Assembly (NCBI GenBank): GCA_044227095.1
Contig: JBGAFV010000001.1
Span: 1,488,001 to 1,552,000, forward strand
DNA from: JACMLD01 sp044227095
GTDB lineage: Bacteria > Bacteroidota > Bacteroidia > Chitinophagales > Chitinophagaceae
Direction: 5' to 3'
DNA length: 64,000 nucleotides
In this document: in pieces, positions 26,314 through 34,882 of the stretch
Position numbering within the stretch: position 1 is the first letter of the stretch
Layout: each line of letters begins with the position of its first letter
The notes under the pieces: generated by a model
The model's database searches: none
What the model saw: only the letters and a program-made list of their open reading frames with translations
What the model was told of the DNA's origin: nothing
Position numbers and translations under genes: made by a program

Positions 26314-26682
26314 AATGATAGATTTTTATTTGAAAAGTATCTGTGTTTTAAAAGAGAACAAATTTACTGGTCAAAAGTTGAATACTCAAAACAAATGCCA
26401 GCAGAACAATGTGAAAATGTGGAAAGGCGGAAATGTGAAAATTGAACCGCGACAAGTGTAATACATCAAAATCGTTCACTCACTTTGAACCAGAGACATA
26501 AGATGCTATATTGATGCCGACGAAAGAATTGCGACGCAACGATGCTTAATAGTTATTCAAATGCCGGGTTCAAAAAAAATCTTTTAATGCAACCAGTAAT
26601 TTTTACAATAGCATTGCTATTTGTTTTTTAGTAACTTCCTTTTTTTATAATTTATCAGCCCCAACAAATTAATGCTACCATT
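26314..26682. repeat. 369-nt spacer with dispersed repeats
   Basis: Located between the divergent sodA and Gfo/Idh/MocA genes. An AATGTG word tract lies at about 26409-26437 (AATGTGAAAATGTGGAAAGG and onward). Positions 26525-26574 are one copy of a 50-nt repeat found inverted at 33431-33480 (core TGCGACGCAACGATGCT). No small gene was seen. Confidence 0.6.
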
Positions 26683-28041
26683 ATGAGCGACAAACTTTCA
26701 TCAAAGCCATCACGCCGCAGTTTTATAGGTAAAATGGCAAAAGGAATAGCTGCAGTAACCATTGCACCATCTATGGCGGAAGCAGCTGCAAGAAAAGAAA
26801 TACTGTTAAAAAGAAAACCTTACGGCGCCAATGATAACGTGCAGATAGCTTTAATTGGTGCGGGTGGTATGGGCAATGCTGATACCAGCACCTGTGTAAC
26901 TATACCCGGTGTAAAATTAATAGCAGCCTGCGATTTATATGATGGCCGTTTAAACGATATTAAAAAGAAATACGGCAATGATATTTTTACAACAAAACGC
27001 TATGAAGAAATTTTAAGCAGAAAAGATATTGACGGCGTAATCATTGCCACGCCCGATCACTGGCACCAGGAAATTTCTATTGCAGCTATGAATGCGGGCA
27101 AAGCAGTGTATTGCGAAAAGCCAATGGTGCACGATATTACTGAAGGCGGTGCTGTGGTGGATGCACAAACGAAAAACAAAGCCATCTTCCAGGTGGGCAG
27201 CCAGGGTATGAGTTCTTTGGGTAATGAAAAAGCAAAAGAATTGCTGGAAGCTGGTGCAATAGGCACATTAAATTATGCAGAAGGTTTCTGGGCAAGAAAT
27301 ACACCTGGCGGCGCATGGCAGTACGATATGCCTGCGGATGCATCTGATAAAACAGTTGACTGGAAGCGGTTCTTAAAAAATTATCCTGACAGGCCTTTTG
27401 ATCCAAAACGTTTTTTCCGCTGGCGTTGTTTCAAAGATTATGGAACCGGTGTGGCGGGTGATCTGTTTGTACATTTATTCTCTAGCCTTCATTATATAAC
27501 TAGTTCTATGGGTCCTAATAAAATTATGGCTACAGGCGGTTTGCGCTACTGGAAAGATGGAAGAGAAGCACCAGACATTTTATTGGGCATGTTTGATTAT
27601 CCGCAAAGCCCAACACATCCTGCATTTAATTTATCGCTGCGTGTAAATTTTGTAGATGGTACCGCAGAGGGTACTTCACTAAGACTTGTAGGCAATGAAG
27701 GATCATTAACGGTTGACTGGGATAAAGTAACTCTAACACAAAACTTTTCTTATCCGCCCGATAATTATGCGGCAATATTAAAAGGAAAGCAATACACACC
27801 TGATTACGATCGCAAAAAAATGAAGGCCCCCGAAGTAACCGTATTTAAAGCTGAAGACGGTTATAAAGGTGCACATTATGATCATCATTATCATTGGGTG
27901 CAGGGCATCAGAACCGGTAAACCAATAATTGAAGATGCATTGTTTGGCTACCGCGCAGCTGCGCCGGCATTGCTTTGCAACGATAGCTATTACCAGGAGA
28001 AAGCGATTAAATGGGATCCTGCTAAATTGAAACTAGTATAG
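26683..28041 (+). CDS. Gfo/Idh/MocA family oxidoreductase with Tat-type signal
   Basis: 452 aa. The N-terminus SRRSFIGKMAKGIAAVTIAPSMAEAAA is a twin-arginine signal. The NAD(P)-binding Rossmann motif is ALIGAGGMGNAD (about 56-67). CEKPMVHD carries the family Lys, and the C-terminal domain includes GVAGDLFVHLFSSLHYI and HYDHHYHWVQGI. Members oxidise sugar hydroxyls; many Tat-exported Bacteroidota members act on glycosides in the periplasm. The next gene encodes a DUF1080 protein, a family that includes 3-keto-glucoside hydrolases. The pair therefore suggests oxidation of a glucoside at C3 followed by cleavage. The substrate is not known. Confidence 0.88.
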   Translation: MSDKLSSKPSRRSFIGKMAKGIAAVTIAPSMAEAAARKEILLKRKPYGANDNVQIALIGAGGMGNADTSTCVTIPGVKLIAACDLYDGRLNDIKKKYGNDIFTTKRYEEILSRKDIDGVIIATPDHWHQEISIAAMNAGKAVYCEKPMVHDITEGGAVVDAQTKNKAIFQVGSQGMSSLGNEKAKELLEAGAIGTLNYAEGFWARNTPGGAWQYDMPADASDKTVDWKRFLKNYPDRPFDPKRFFRWRCFKDYGTGVAGDLFVHLFSSLHYITSSMGPNKIMATGGLRYWKDGREAPDILLGMFDYPQSPTHPAFNLSLRVNFVDGTAEGTSLRLVGNEGSLTVDWDKVTLTQNFSYPPDNYAAILKGKQYTPDYDRKKMKAPEVTVFKAEDGYKGAHYDHHYHWVQGIRTGKPIIEDALFGYRAAAPALLCNDSYYQEKAIKWDPAKLKLV

Positions 28042-28207
28042 AATTAATATCGCCTTCGGCGAAAATGGAACGCTGATTTTTACGATGGGTAAGATAAAGT
28101 ATGATTTTTCTTACTGTCCTGGGACGAAATATCAATAACAGAAATTGAAACCAACTTTTGAGGCGTTGATTAGTTGGACTTTTAAAGTGACAAATAAAAA
28201 CAACAGC

Positions 28208-28918
28208 ATGCAAAATTTATTCAGGCATTTATTTTTTATAATAGTGGTGATTGCGTTGGGCAATACATCTGTACACGCACAAGCAGACAACACGTTAACA
28301 GCTGCAGAGAAAAAAGCAGGTTGGAAATTATTGTTCGATGGAAAGTCGACCAATCAATGGCGGCCGTATAAAAATGCCGAATCGGATGGATGGGAAATAA
28401 CCAACGGAACACTTTACTGCAAAGAAAAAGATGTGAAACATCGTGCAGATCTTACTACCAAAGAACAGTATGCAGATTTTGAATTGTCTTTCGATTGGAA
28501 AGTAGCCAAAGGTGCCAACAGCGGGTTGATATATCGTGCAGATGAAAAACAAGAATCATCTTATCTTTCTGCTTCTGAATACCAGCTGATAGATGATATT
28601 GGTTATCCCGGAAAATTAGAGAACTGGCAAAACAGTGGTGCTGATTATGATATGCACCCACCCACAAAAATTGCTTCCAAGCCTTCGGGTGAATACAACC
28701 ATAGCGTTATTAAAGCAAAAGGCAAACACATTGAGCATTGGCTCAACGGAGTAAAAGTTGCCGATTATGAAATCCTTACGCCAGAATGGTTTGCACTAAG
28801 AGAAAAAAGTAAGTTCAAAGATGTAAAAGGTTGGGGAGAAAATATGAAAGGCTATATCTGCCTGCAGGATCATGGAGGAGGTATATGGTTTAAGAATATA
28901 AAAATAAAGGTTGTCTGA
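28208..28918 (+). CDS. DUF1080 (3-keto-disaccharide hydrolase-like) protein
   Basis: 236 aa from the ATG at 28208, which directly precedes the signal peptide MQNLFRHLFFIIVVIALGNTSVHAQ. A longer TTG-started frame (28145) is rejected. The mature domain begins LTAAEKKAGWKLLFDGKSTNQWRPY, the usual DUF1080 start. It shows the concanavalin-like jelly-roll pattern FELSFDWKVAKGANSGLIYRADE, SEYQLIDD and a closing GYICLQDHGGGIWFKNIKIKVV. Family members hydrolyse 3-keto-glycosides in the periplasm. It lies 166 nt after the Gfo/Idh/MocA gene, same strand. Confidence 0.9.
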   Translation: MQNLFRHLFFIIVVIALGNTSVHAQADNTLTAAEKKAGWKLLFDGKSTNQWRPYKNAESDGWEITNGTLYCKEKDVKHRADLTTKEQYADFELSFDWKVAKGANSGLIYRADEKQESSYLSASEYQLIDDIGYPGKLENWQNSGADYDMHPPTKIASKPSGEYNHSVIKAKGKHIEHWLNGVKVADYEILTPEWFALREKSKFKDVKGWGENMKGYICLQDHGGGIWFKNIKIKVV

Positions 28919-29042
28919 ACCAGGATTTGGGGGGATTTTTAGGATTAATAGGATAAGGCTTTTTATTTTTTTGGAAGCTGTATTCATTCCGGTTTTACGA
29001 TCATAAAGGACTATGAACTATTGACTCTGAACTTTTCTCCAA

Positions 29043-29480
29043 CTATCTCCGCTCTTTAAAAAAATCTTTCATTAACTGCGCACACTGATCTTTTAAAACG
29101 CCGCTTTCAATAATTGTTTTTGGATGAAAAGGAAAATGCGGATCGGTAATGTGCTTGTGCCCATTTTTTTCATCGGCAGCACCCCAAACAATTCTTGCCA
29201 GTTTACTCCAGTACATTGCACCGGTGCACATAAGGCATGGTTCTACAGTTACATACAGCGTAGCGTCTGGCAGGTACTTATTTCCTAAAAAATTAAAAGC
29301 AGAAGTAAGCGCTATAATTTCTGCATGTGCAGTGCAATCATTTAATTTTTCTACCTGGTTATAACCGCGGGCAATAATTTTATTGTTGATAGTGATAACA
29401 GCGCCTACCGGCACTTCGCCTTCTTTAAAAGCATTTTGTGCTTCTTTGATTGCCTGCTGCATAAAATGTTCGTCGGTCAT
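29043..29480 (-). CDS. Nucleoside/tRNA adenosine deaminase (TadA-like)
   Basis: 145 aa, cytidine-deaminase fold. The zinc motif is HAEIIAL plus PCLMCTGAM, with the catalytic Glu in HAE. The N-terminus MTDEHFMQQAIKEAQNAFKEGEVPVGAVI is that of TadA/guanine deaminase relatives. TadA forms inosine at the wobble base of tRNA-Arg(ACG). Motif WGAADEKNGHKH resembles but does not exactly match TadA, so a guanine deaminase is a second possibility. Single gene on the minus strand, ending next to a GACTATGAACTATTGACT word tract. Confidence 0.88.
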   Translation of the reverse strand: MTDEHFMQQAIKEAQNAFKEGEVPVGAVITINNKIIARGYNQVEKLNDCTAHAEIIALTSAFNFLGNKYLPDATLYVTVEPCLMCTGAMYWSKLARIVWGAADEKNGHKHITDPHFPFHPKTIIESGVLKDQCAQLMKDFFKERR

Positions 29481-29619
29481 AAGGGCAAAGGTAAGAAGCC
29501 AGTTTATAGTTCTTAGTATACTTCCGCTTTCTTATATTGATGTATGGGTTTTTACTCGCAGTTAATGGCTCACAGCTTTTTCAAAAACTGTCTTATATTG
29601 CAGTAATTTCTTCAACCAT

Positions 29620-31464
29620 ATGAGTAAGCAACAGGAAGTATTAAACGATGTAGTAATAAAGTTTGCAGGAGATAGTGGTGATGGTATGCAGCTAACGGGC
29701 AGCCAGTTTACCAACAATACAGCTTTAATGGGGATTGATCTTGCAACTTTCCCCGATTTTCCGGCAGAAATACGTGCACCACAAGGTACATTGCCCGGCG
29801 TGAGTGGTTACCAGTTGCGCTTTAGCAGCGACAGAATATTTACACCCGGTGATGAATGCGATGTACTTGTAGCAATGAATGCTGCTGCGTTGAAGGCTAA
29901 CCTGCGTGGTTTAAAAAAAGGCGGAAAAATTATTGCCAATACAGATGGGTTTGACAGTAAAAACCTTCGCCTTGCAAATTACCCCGAAGGTGTAAATCCT
30001 TTAGAAGACAATAGTCTTGCCGGCTATACGGTTTTTAAAATAGATGTAACCAAGATGACGAGAGAAGCCCTGAAAGATATTACCATGGGCATGAAGGAGA
30101 AAGACCGTGCAAAAAACATGTTTGTACTTGGCTTTTTATACTGGATGTATAACAGAGATATGGAAAACACCATCCAGTTCTTTAAAGAAAAGTTTGGCAA
30201 GAAACCCGAGATATATGACAGTAACGTAAAAGCATTGCAGGCGGGTTATTTCTTTGGAGATACAACTGAAACTTTTACCACTACCTATAAAGTTGAAAAA
30301 GCAAAAATGCAGCCGGGTGTATACCGCAGCATTATGGGCAATCAATCGCTGGCTTATGGATTGATTGCAGCTTCGCAAAAAAGTGGTTTGCCATTGTTCC
30401 TGGGTTCTTATCCTATTACACCAGCTTCAGACATTTTACATGAGCTGGCAAGGCACAAGGCATTTGGCGTAAAAACTTTTCAGGCAGAAGATGAAATAGC
30501 AGCCATTACATCTGCAATAGGTGCTTCTTATGGAGGCAGCCTTGCAGTTACAACAACCTCTGGTCCGGGTATGGCATTAAAAGCGGAAGCAATGGGCCTT
30601 GCCATGATGATGGAAATTCCATTGCTGATTATAAACGTACAACGCGGCGGCCCTTCTACAGGGTTACCTACAAAAACAGAACAGAGCGATTTACTGCAGG
30701 CATATTATGGCAGAAACGGCGAAGCCCCACTGCCCATCATTGCATCTTCTACTCCCAGCGATTGTTTTGAAATGGTGTATGAAGCAGCAAGAATTACTGT
30801 ACAGCATATGACGCCGGTTATATTTTTAAGCGATGGCTATATTGCCAATGGTGCAGAGCCATGGAAATTTCCTAAAGCTGATGATTTGCCGCCTATTGAA
30901 GTGAAATTTAAAACGCAGCTTGGCGATGGCGAAGAAAAGTTTATGCCGTATTTGCGTGATGAAAAATTGGTGCGCCCATGGGCTGTGCCGGGTACCAAAG
31001 CGCTTGAACATCGTGTAGGCGGATTGGAAAAACAAAACATAACAGGCAACGTAAACTATGAGCCGGAGAATCATCAGCTGATGATAAAAATAAGGCAGGA
31101 AAAAGTGGACAGGATTGCAGATTATATTCCCGAACAAAAACTTGATAGCGGCCCCGATAAAGGAAAGATTTTAGTGCTGGGATGGGGCTCTACCTACGGT
31201 GCTATTAAAAGTGCAGTAACAGAGCTACAGGGCGAAGGACATGCAGTAAGTCATGCGCATATACGTTACCTGCGCCCTTTTCCAAAAAACCTGGGCGAAA
31301 TGATGAAAAATTTTGAACACATTCTTATACCAGAGATCAACAATGGGCAGTTGATAAAAATTATCCGCGACGTTTATTTTGTAGATGCAAAAGGCTACAA
31401 TAAAATGATGGGTGTGCCTATTACCAAATCAGAAATGCTGGATGTGATTAGAAAAATGCTGTAA
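29620..31464 (+). CDS. korA: 2-oxoacid:acceptor oxidoreductase, fused gamma-alpha subunit
   Basis: 614 aa. The N-terminal gamma domain (VVIKFAGDSGDGMQLTGSQF, about 1-190) is fused to an alpha domain containing the pyrimidine-binding region (YPITPASDILHELARH) and GGPSTGLPTKTEQSDLLQA. These enzymes oxidatively decarboxylate 2-oxoglutarate or pyruvate with ferredoxin as acceptor. The thiamine-diphosphate-binding beta subunit, normally the next gene, is absent. Instead a 124-aa unknown gene overlaps by one base. The beta subunit must be encoded outside the window. Confidence 0.9.
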   Translation: MSKQQEVLNDVVIKFAGDSGDGMQLTGSQFTNNTALMGIDLATFPDFPAEIRAPQGTLPGVSGYQLRFSSDRIFTPGDECDVLVAMNAAALKANLRGLKKGGKIIANTDGFDSKNLRLANYPEGVNPLEDNSLAGYTVFKIDVTKMTREALKDITMGMKEKDRAKNMFVLGFLYWMYNRDMENTIQFFKEKFGKKPEIYDSNVKALQAGYFFGDTTETFTTTYKVEKAKMQPGVYRSIMGNQSLAYGLIAASQKSGLPLFLGSYPITPASDILHELARHKAFGVKTFQAEDEIAAITSAIGASYGGSLAVTTTSGPGMALKAEAMGLAMMMEIPLLIINVQRGGPSTGLPTKTEQSDLLQAYYGRNGEAPLPIIASSTPSDCFEMVYEAARITVQHMTPVIFLSDGYIANGAEPWKFPKADDLPPIEVKFKTQLGDGEEKFMPYLRDEKLVRPWAVPGTKALEHRVGGLEKQNITGNVNYEPENHQLMIKIRQEKVDRIADYIPEQKLDSGPDKGKILVLGWGSTYGAIKSAVTELQGEGHAVSHAHIRYLRPFPKNLGEMMKNFEHILIPEINNGQLIKIIRDVYFVDAKGYNKMMGVPITKSEMLDVIRKML

Positions 31465-31838
31465 TGGAAACAACCGACTTTAAAGAAATTTTTGCCCGCA
31501 TCAAAAAACAACTGGTGCCGTATGGTAAAAAAATGGAAGTGCGTGTTGATAAAGACAGTGTTTATCATCTCTATATAATTAAAGATATAGAACTGGCTGG
31601 CCGTAAGTTTAAGGAATGTTATTTCGGCGGTGTGCTGATTCAAAAAACAATGGTGGCTTTTTATTTTTTTCCCATTTACACACACCCCAAGGAGTTTGTA
31701 ATTCCCGCTGCTATAAAAAAGAACCTCAAAGGCAAAAGCTGTTTCAATTTTAAAAAGCTGGATGATGAACAGGAAAAGGCAATTGGGCAATTGCTGAAAG
31801 AGGGATATGCATTTTATAAAAAGGGATTTAGCTTATAG
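31464..31838 (+). CDS. Small protein of unknown function, coupled to korA
   Basis: 124 aa, soluble, basic. The ATG overlaps the korA stop (TAATG), so translation is probably coupled. It has mixed alpha/beta predicted character: KKQLVPYGKKMEVRVDKDSVYHLYII, then FKECYFGGVLIQKTMVAFYFFPIY, and a C-terminal helix KKLDDEQEKAIGQLLKEGYAFYKKG. The KGKSCFNFKKLDDEQ region vaguely recalls DUF1801/YdhG-like proteins. I cannot assign a family with confidence. It is followed by a repeat region. Confidence 0.7.
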   Translation: METTDFKEIFARIKKQLVPYGKKMEVRVDKDSVYHLYIIKDIELAGRKFKECYFGGVLIQKTMVAFYFFPIYTHPKEFVIPAAIKKNLKGKSCFNFKKLDDEQEKAIGQLLKEGYAFYKKGFSL

Positions 31839-32298
31839 TTTACAGGTTTCTCGCAAATGGCGCAAAGGAAAGCTACAAGCTGTTAGCTACAAGCTGTTAG
31901 CTGCAAGCTGCAAGTTTGTTCTTGAGGTTTGTAATTGGCTTCGTCTTGATAGGATTAATCTGCGCATCTGCGGCTATCGGTTTCACGCAAAGAAAAGCTA
32001 CAAGCTGCTAGCTATTAGCCACAAGCCGTTTCGAAGAAACACTCCATGTATCCCCTTAAAAGTTATCGTCGATAAACGCCCTTATTAATCTCCATGTTTC
32101 TCTGTGTTATACCAGTGCCTCTGTGGTAAAGAAAAGCTACAAGCTGTTAGCTATTAGCTGCAAGCTTAGCAGTTTCGAAGAAACACTCCGTGTATCCCCT
32201 TAAAAGTTATCGTCGATAAACGTCCTTATTAATCTCCGTGCTTCTCTGTGTTATACCCATAGACTCCAGGCTCCCGACTAAGGACTCATTTTAAGACT
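31839..32298. repeat. Modular repeat region before pheS
   Basis: No gene. An AGCTACAAGCTGTTAGC word tract lies at about 31870-31915. Two copies of a longer unit follow, at about 31993-32130 and 32131-32262. Each unit has an AGCT word tract, the box TTTCGAAGAAACACTCC, a segment ending TTATTAATCTCC, and TTCTCTGTGTTATACC. The first unit is followed by CCTCTGTGGTAAAG. The two are nearly identical over more than 100 nt. A TAGACTCCAGGCTCCCGACT tract precedes the pheS promoter. The same modules occur at 34510-34680 (inverted), 55326-55460 and 58521-59032. Confidence 0.75.
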
Positions 32299-32306
32299 TA
32301 TCTTTG
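32299..32306 (+). promoter_or_regulatory. -7 element directly before pheS
   Basis: TATCTTTG matches TAnnTTTG and ends only four nt before the ATG. Transcription would begin at or next to the start codon, giving a leaderless message. No clear TTTG -33 element is visible about 20 nt upstream. Confidence 0.4.
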
Positions 32307-32310
32307 CGCC

Positions 32311-33342
32311 ATGGAACAAATAGTGCAACAGATAGAAGCTTACAAGCAGGAAATTGAGCAACTACCGGTAACAGATGCAAAATCGCTGGAAGAATTCCGC
32401 ATAAAATACTTGGGTACCAAAGGCATTGTAAAAGCACTGATGGGCGAAATGAAAAATGTGCCCAACGATCAGAAAAAAGCTTTTGGCCAGGTAATGAATG
32501 AGTTTAAGCAATTTACCGAAGCCAAATACGATCTGTGGAAAGAAAGCAGTGCAGGAAGCAATACTGCCGCAACTGATGCAATAGATATTTCTTTGCCCGG
32601 CGATCCTTTGCCATTGGGCAGCCGCCATCCGCTCAGTTTATTTTTAAATCATGTTATTGCCATTTTTAGCCGCCTTGGTTTTTCTGTAGCAGAAGGACCG
32701 GAGATAGAAGACGACTGGCACAATTTTACCGCACTTAATTTGCCGGAACACCATCCTGCCCGCGACATGCAGGATACTTTTTACGTACAGCAAAATCCCG
32801 ATTGGCTTTTGCGTACGCATACAAGTAATACGCAAATACGTGCCATGGAAACTACGAAGCCGCCCATCCGTATTGTCTGTCCCGGGCGTGTGTACCGCAA
32901 TGAAACCATCAGCGCAAGAAGCCATTGCTTTTTTCACCAGATAGAAGGGTTGTATATAGATGAGAACGTTTCTTTTGCAGATTTAAAGCAAACGCTTTAC
33001 TTCTTTGTACAGGAAATGTATGGCAAGAATATTAAAGTACGTTTTCGCCCAAGCTATTTTCCGTTTACAGAACCCAGCGCAGAAATGGATATTGAATGCC
33101 AGGTTTGTCATGGTTCTGGTTGCAGAATTTGCAAACACAGCGGTTGGGTAGAAATATTAGGTTGCGGCATGGTGCATCCAAATGTGTTAACCAATTGCGG
33201 TATCGATCCAAATAAATACAGTGGCTTTGCATTTGGCATGGGTATAGAAAGGCCGGCGTTGCTTAAATATGGCATCAACGATATCCGTTTGTTTAGCGAG
33301 AATGATATAAGGTTTCTGAAACAGTTTACGAGTGCGGTGTAA
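32311..33342 (+). CDS. pheS: Phenylalanyl-tRNA synthetase alpha subunit
   Basis: A 343-aa class II synthetase subunit that charges tRNA-Phe with PheT. An N-terminal coiled coil spans about 1-80. Class II motif 2 is in FFHQIEGLYIDENVSF, motif 3 in GFAFGMGIERPALLKYGINDIR, and RVYRNETISARSHCFFHQ contacts Phe/ATP. Between motifs 2 and 3 there is an insert, ECQVCHGSGCRICKHSGW, with CxxCx4CxxC spacing. This is a probable zinc knuckle not present in the E. coli protein. pheT is not adjacent. Confidence 0.95.
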   Translation: MEQIVQQIEAYKQEIEQLPVTDAKSLEEFRIKYLGTKGIVKALMGEMKNVPNDQKKAFGQVMNEFKQFTEAKYDLWKESSAGSNTAATDAIDISLPGDPLPLGSRHPLSLFLNHVIAIFSRLGFSVAEGPEIEDDWHNFTALNLPEHHPARDMQDTFYVQQNPDWLLRTHTSNTQIRAMETTKPPIRIVCPGRVYRNETISARSHCFFHQIEGLYIDENVSFADLKQTLYFFVQEMYGKNIKVRFRPSYFPFTEPSAEMDIECQVCHGSGCRICKHSGWVEILGCGMVHPNVLTNCGIDPNKYSGFAFGMGIERPALLKYGINDIRLFSENDIRFLKQFTSAV

Positions 33343-33649
33343 AAAGTATTTAGTACTTAGTATAAAGTATTCAGATCTTCACTTGCTGTTTTGGATTTTT
33401 AAAAAATGATTTGACTAAAGACTAATATTTTTTTGAACCATGCGGTTGAATAATTATTGAGCATCGTTGCGTCGCATTTCGTTCATCAGTTGTACAAATG
33501 GCGACTGAGGTTTATACAAAATCATCAAAATTAAATGTAGAAGACTTCTTAGTTCGGGAAGTTTCTTATTTCTTCAATTCAGATCTGTAAACGAATTGAC
33601 ATAAAGGAACCATTGAACTAACGAACCATTCAACTAAATAACTTCCCTC
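33343..33649. repeat. 307-nt spacer with inverted 50-nt repeat
   Basis: No gene. AAAGTATTTAGTACTTAGTA-type words lie at 33349-33375. Positions 33431-33480 are the inverted partner of 26525-26574. A GAACTAACGAACCATTCAAC tract lies near 33613. Nothing else recognisable. Confidence 0.55.
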
Positions 33650-34501
33650 ATGTCTTCTATTCAATCAATTTGTGTTTGTGGCGCTGGTACAATGGGTGCA
33701 GGTATTGCACAGGTAGCCGCACAAGCAGGTTTTCATACGCTTTTGTACGATGTAAATAAATCGATGCTTCAAAAAGCAGAAACATCCATTACAAACAACC
33801 TGCAACAGCTTGCGCAAAAAAATAAAATTACATTGGCAGACGCAGATTTAATAGTAAGCAGGCTGCATTATACATCAGATACAAATGATTGTATTGCAGA
33901 TTTGTTTATAGAAGCCATTGTAGAAGATATCAATATAAAAACGGCGCTGTTCAATCAGCTTAATGAAGTAAACCACAGCGAAGTAATTTTTGCAACCAAT
34001 ACTTCTTCATTGTCTGTAACGGCTATTGCTGCAAACGTAATAAACCCGCAAAGAGTAGCAGGCATGCATTTTTTTAATCCCGCACCGGTAATGAAACTGG
34101 TAGAAGTAGTAAAAGCAGAACAAACAAATAATGAAACCGTAGCAACCATTATTGCACTGGCACAGCAAATGGGTAAAACACCTGTGCTTTGCAAAGATGC
34201 CCCAGGTTTTATTGTTAACCACGTTGCACGGCCTTATTATCTTGAAGCGCTTCGTTTAATGGAAGCAGGTGTTGCTATAGAAACCATTGATACATTAATG
34301 GAAGCATCTGGTTTTAAAATGGGGCCGTTTAAACTAATGGATCTTATTGGCAATGATATTAACTATGCTGTAAGCACATCAGTATACGAAGCAATGAATA
34401 AACCCGAACGCTTAAAACCTTCTGCCATTCAAAAAGAAAAAGTAGATAAGGGAGAGTTAGGAAGAAAAACGGGGAAAGGTTATTATAATTACGAACAGTG
34501 A
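33650..34501 (+). CDS. 3-hydroxyacyl-CoA (3-hydroxybutyryl-CoA) dehydrogenase
   Basis: A 283-aa cytosolic NAD(P)-dependent enzyme. The Rossmann motif GAGTMGAG is at residues 11-18. FIEAIVEDINIKTALF, ATNTSSLSVTAIA and the catalytic-His region GMHFFNPAPVMKLVEVV follow. CKDAPGFIVNHVARPYYLEALRL is in the linker and dimerisation domain. It acts in beta-oxidation or butanoate metabolism. No acyl-CoA neighbours are present, so the pathway is not defined by context. Complete and of standard length. Confidence 0.92.
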   Translation: MSSIQSICVCGAGTMGAGIAQVAAQAGFHTLLYDVNKSMLQKAETSITNNLQQLAQKNKITLADADLIVSRLHYTSDTNDCIADLFIEAIVEDINIKTALFNQLNEVNHSEVIFATNTSSLSVTAIAANVINPQRVAGMHFFNPAPVMKLVEVVKAEQTNNETVATIIALAQQMGKTPVLCKDAPGFIVNHVARPYYLEALRLMEAGVAIETIDTLMEASGFKMGPFKLMDLIGNDINYAVSTSVYEAMNKPERLKPSAIQKEKVDKGELGRKTGKGYYNYEQ

Positions 34502-34882
34502 ATTGGTAGTTGTGTTAACCACAGCGGCACAGGTAACACAGAGAAGTAAAGGGTTATCTACAATATAAAGACGCAGCGTTTAATTGAACAAACTTTCATT
34601 GCAATACTATTAAGGCGATAACAAGGAGTGTTCTTCGAAACGGCTAAGCTTGCAGATAACAGCTTGTAGCTTTTTTTCGTGTGAAACTTATCTTTCGGTT
34701 CAGATAATTTTTACCACATAGTATCAATAGAAGCATAGGGTCACATAGAAAATGCCTATGTTAATCTATTGTGCCACTAATTCTATGAGGTGAAGAAAAA
34801 TGGGAGAAGCAACTACAAAGTTCAAGAACAAACTTGTAGCTAGCGGCTAACAGCTCGTAGCTAATAGCTAACAGCCAATAGC
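34502..34882. repeat. Inverted copy of the modular repeat
   Basis: No gene. TTAACCACAGCGGCACAGGTAA and CACAGAGAAG near 34513-34548 are the inverse of the CTCTGTG modules. GGAGTGTTCTTCGAAACGG near 34626-34643 is the inverse of the TTTCGAAGAAACACTCC box. AAGCTTGCAGATAACAGCTTG follows at about 34647. A second AGCT tract at about 34830-34885 runs up to the DUF4159 stop codon. Module order is kept, so the whole unit is inverted relative to the copies at 31993, 55326 and 58521. Confidence 0.7.
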
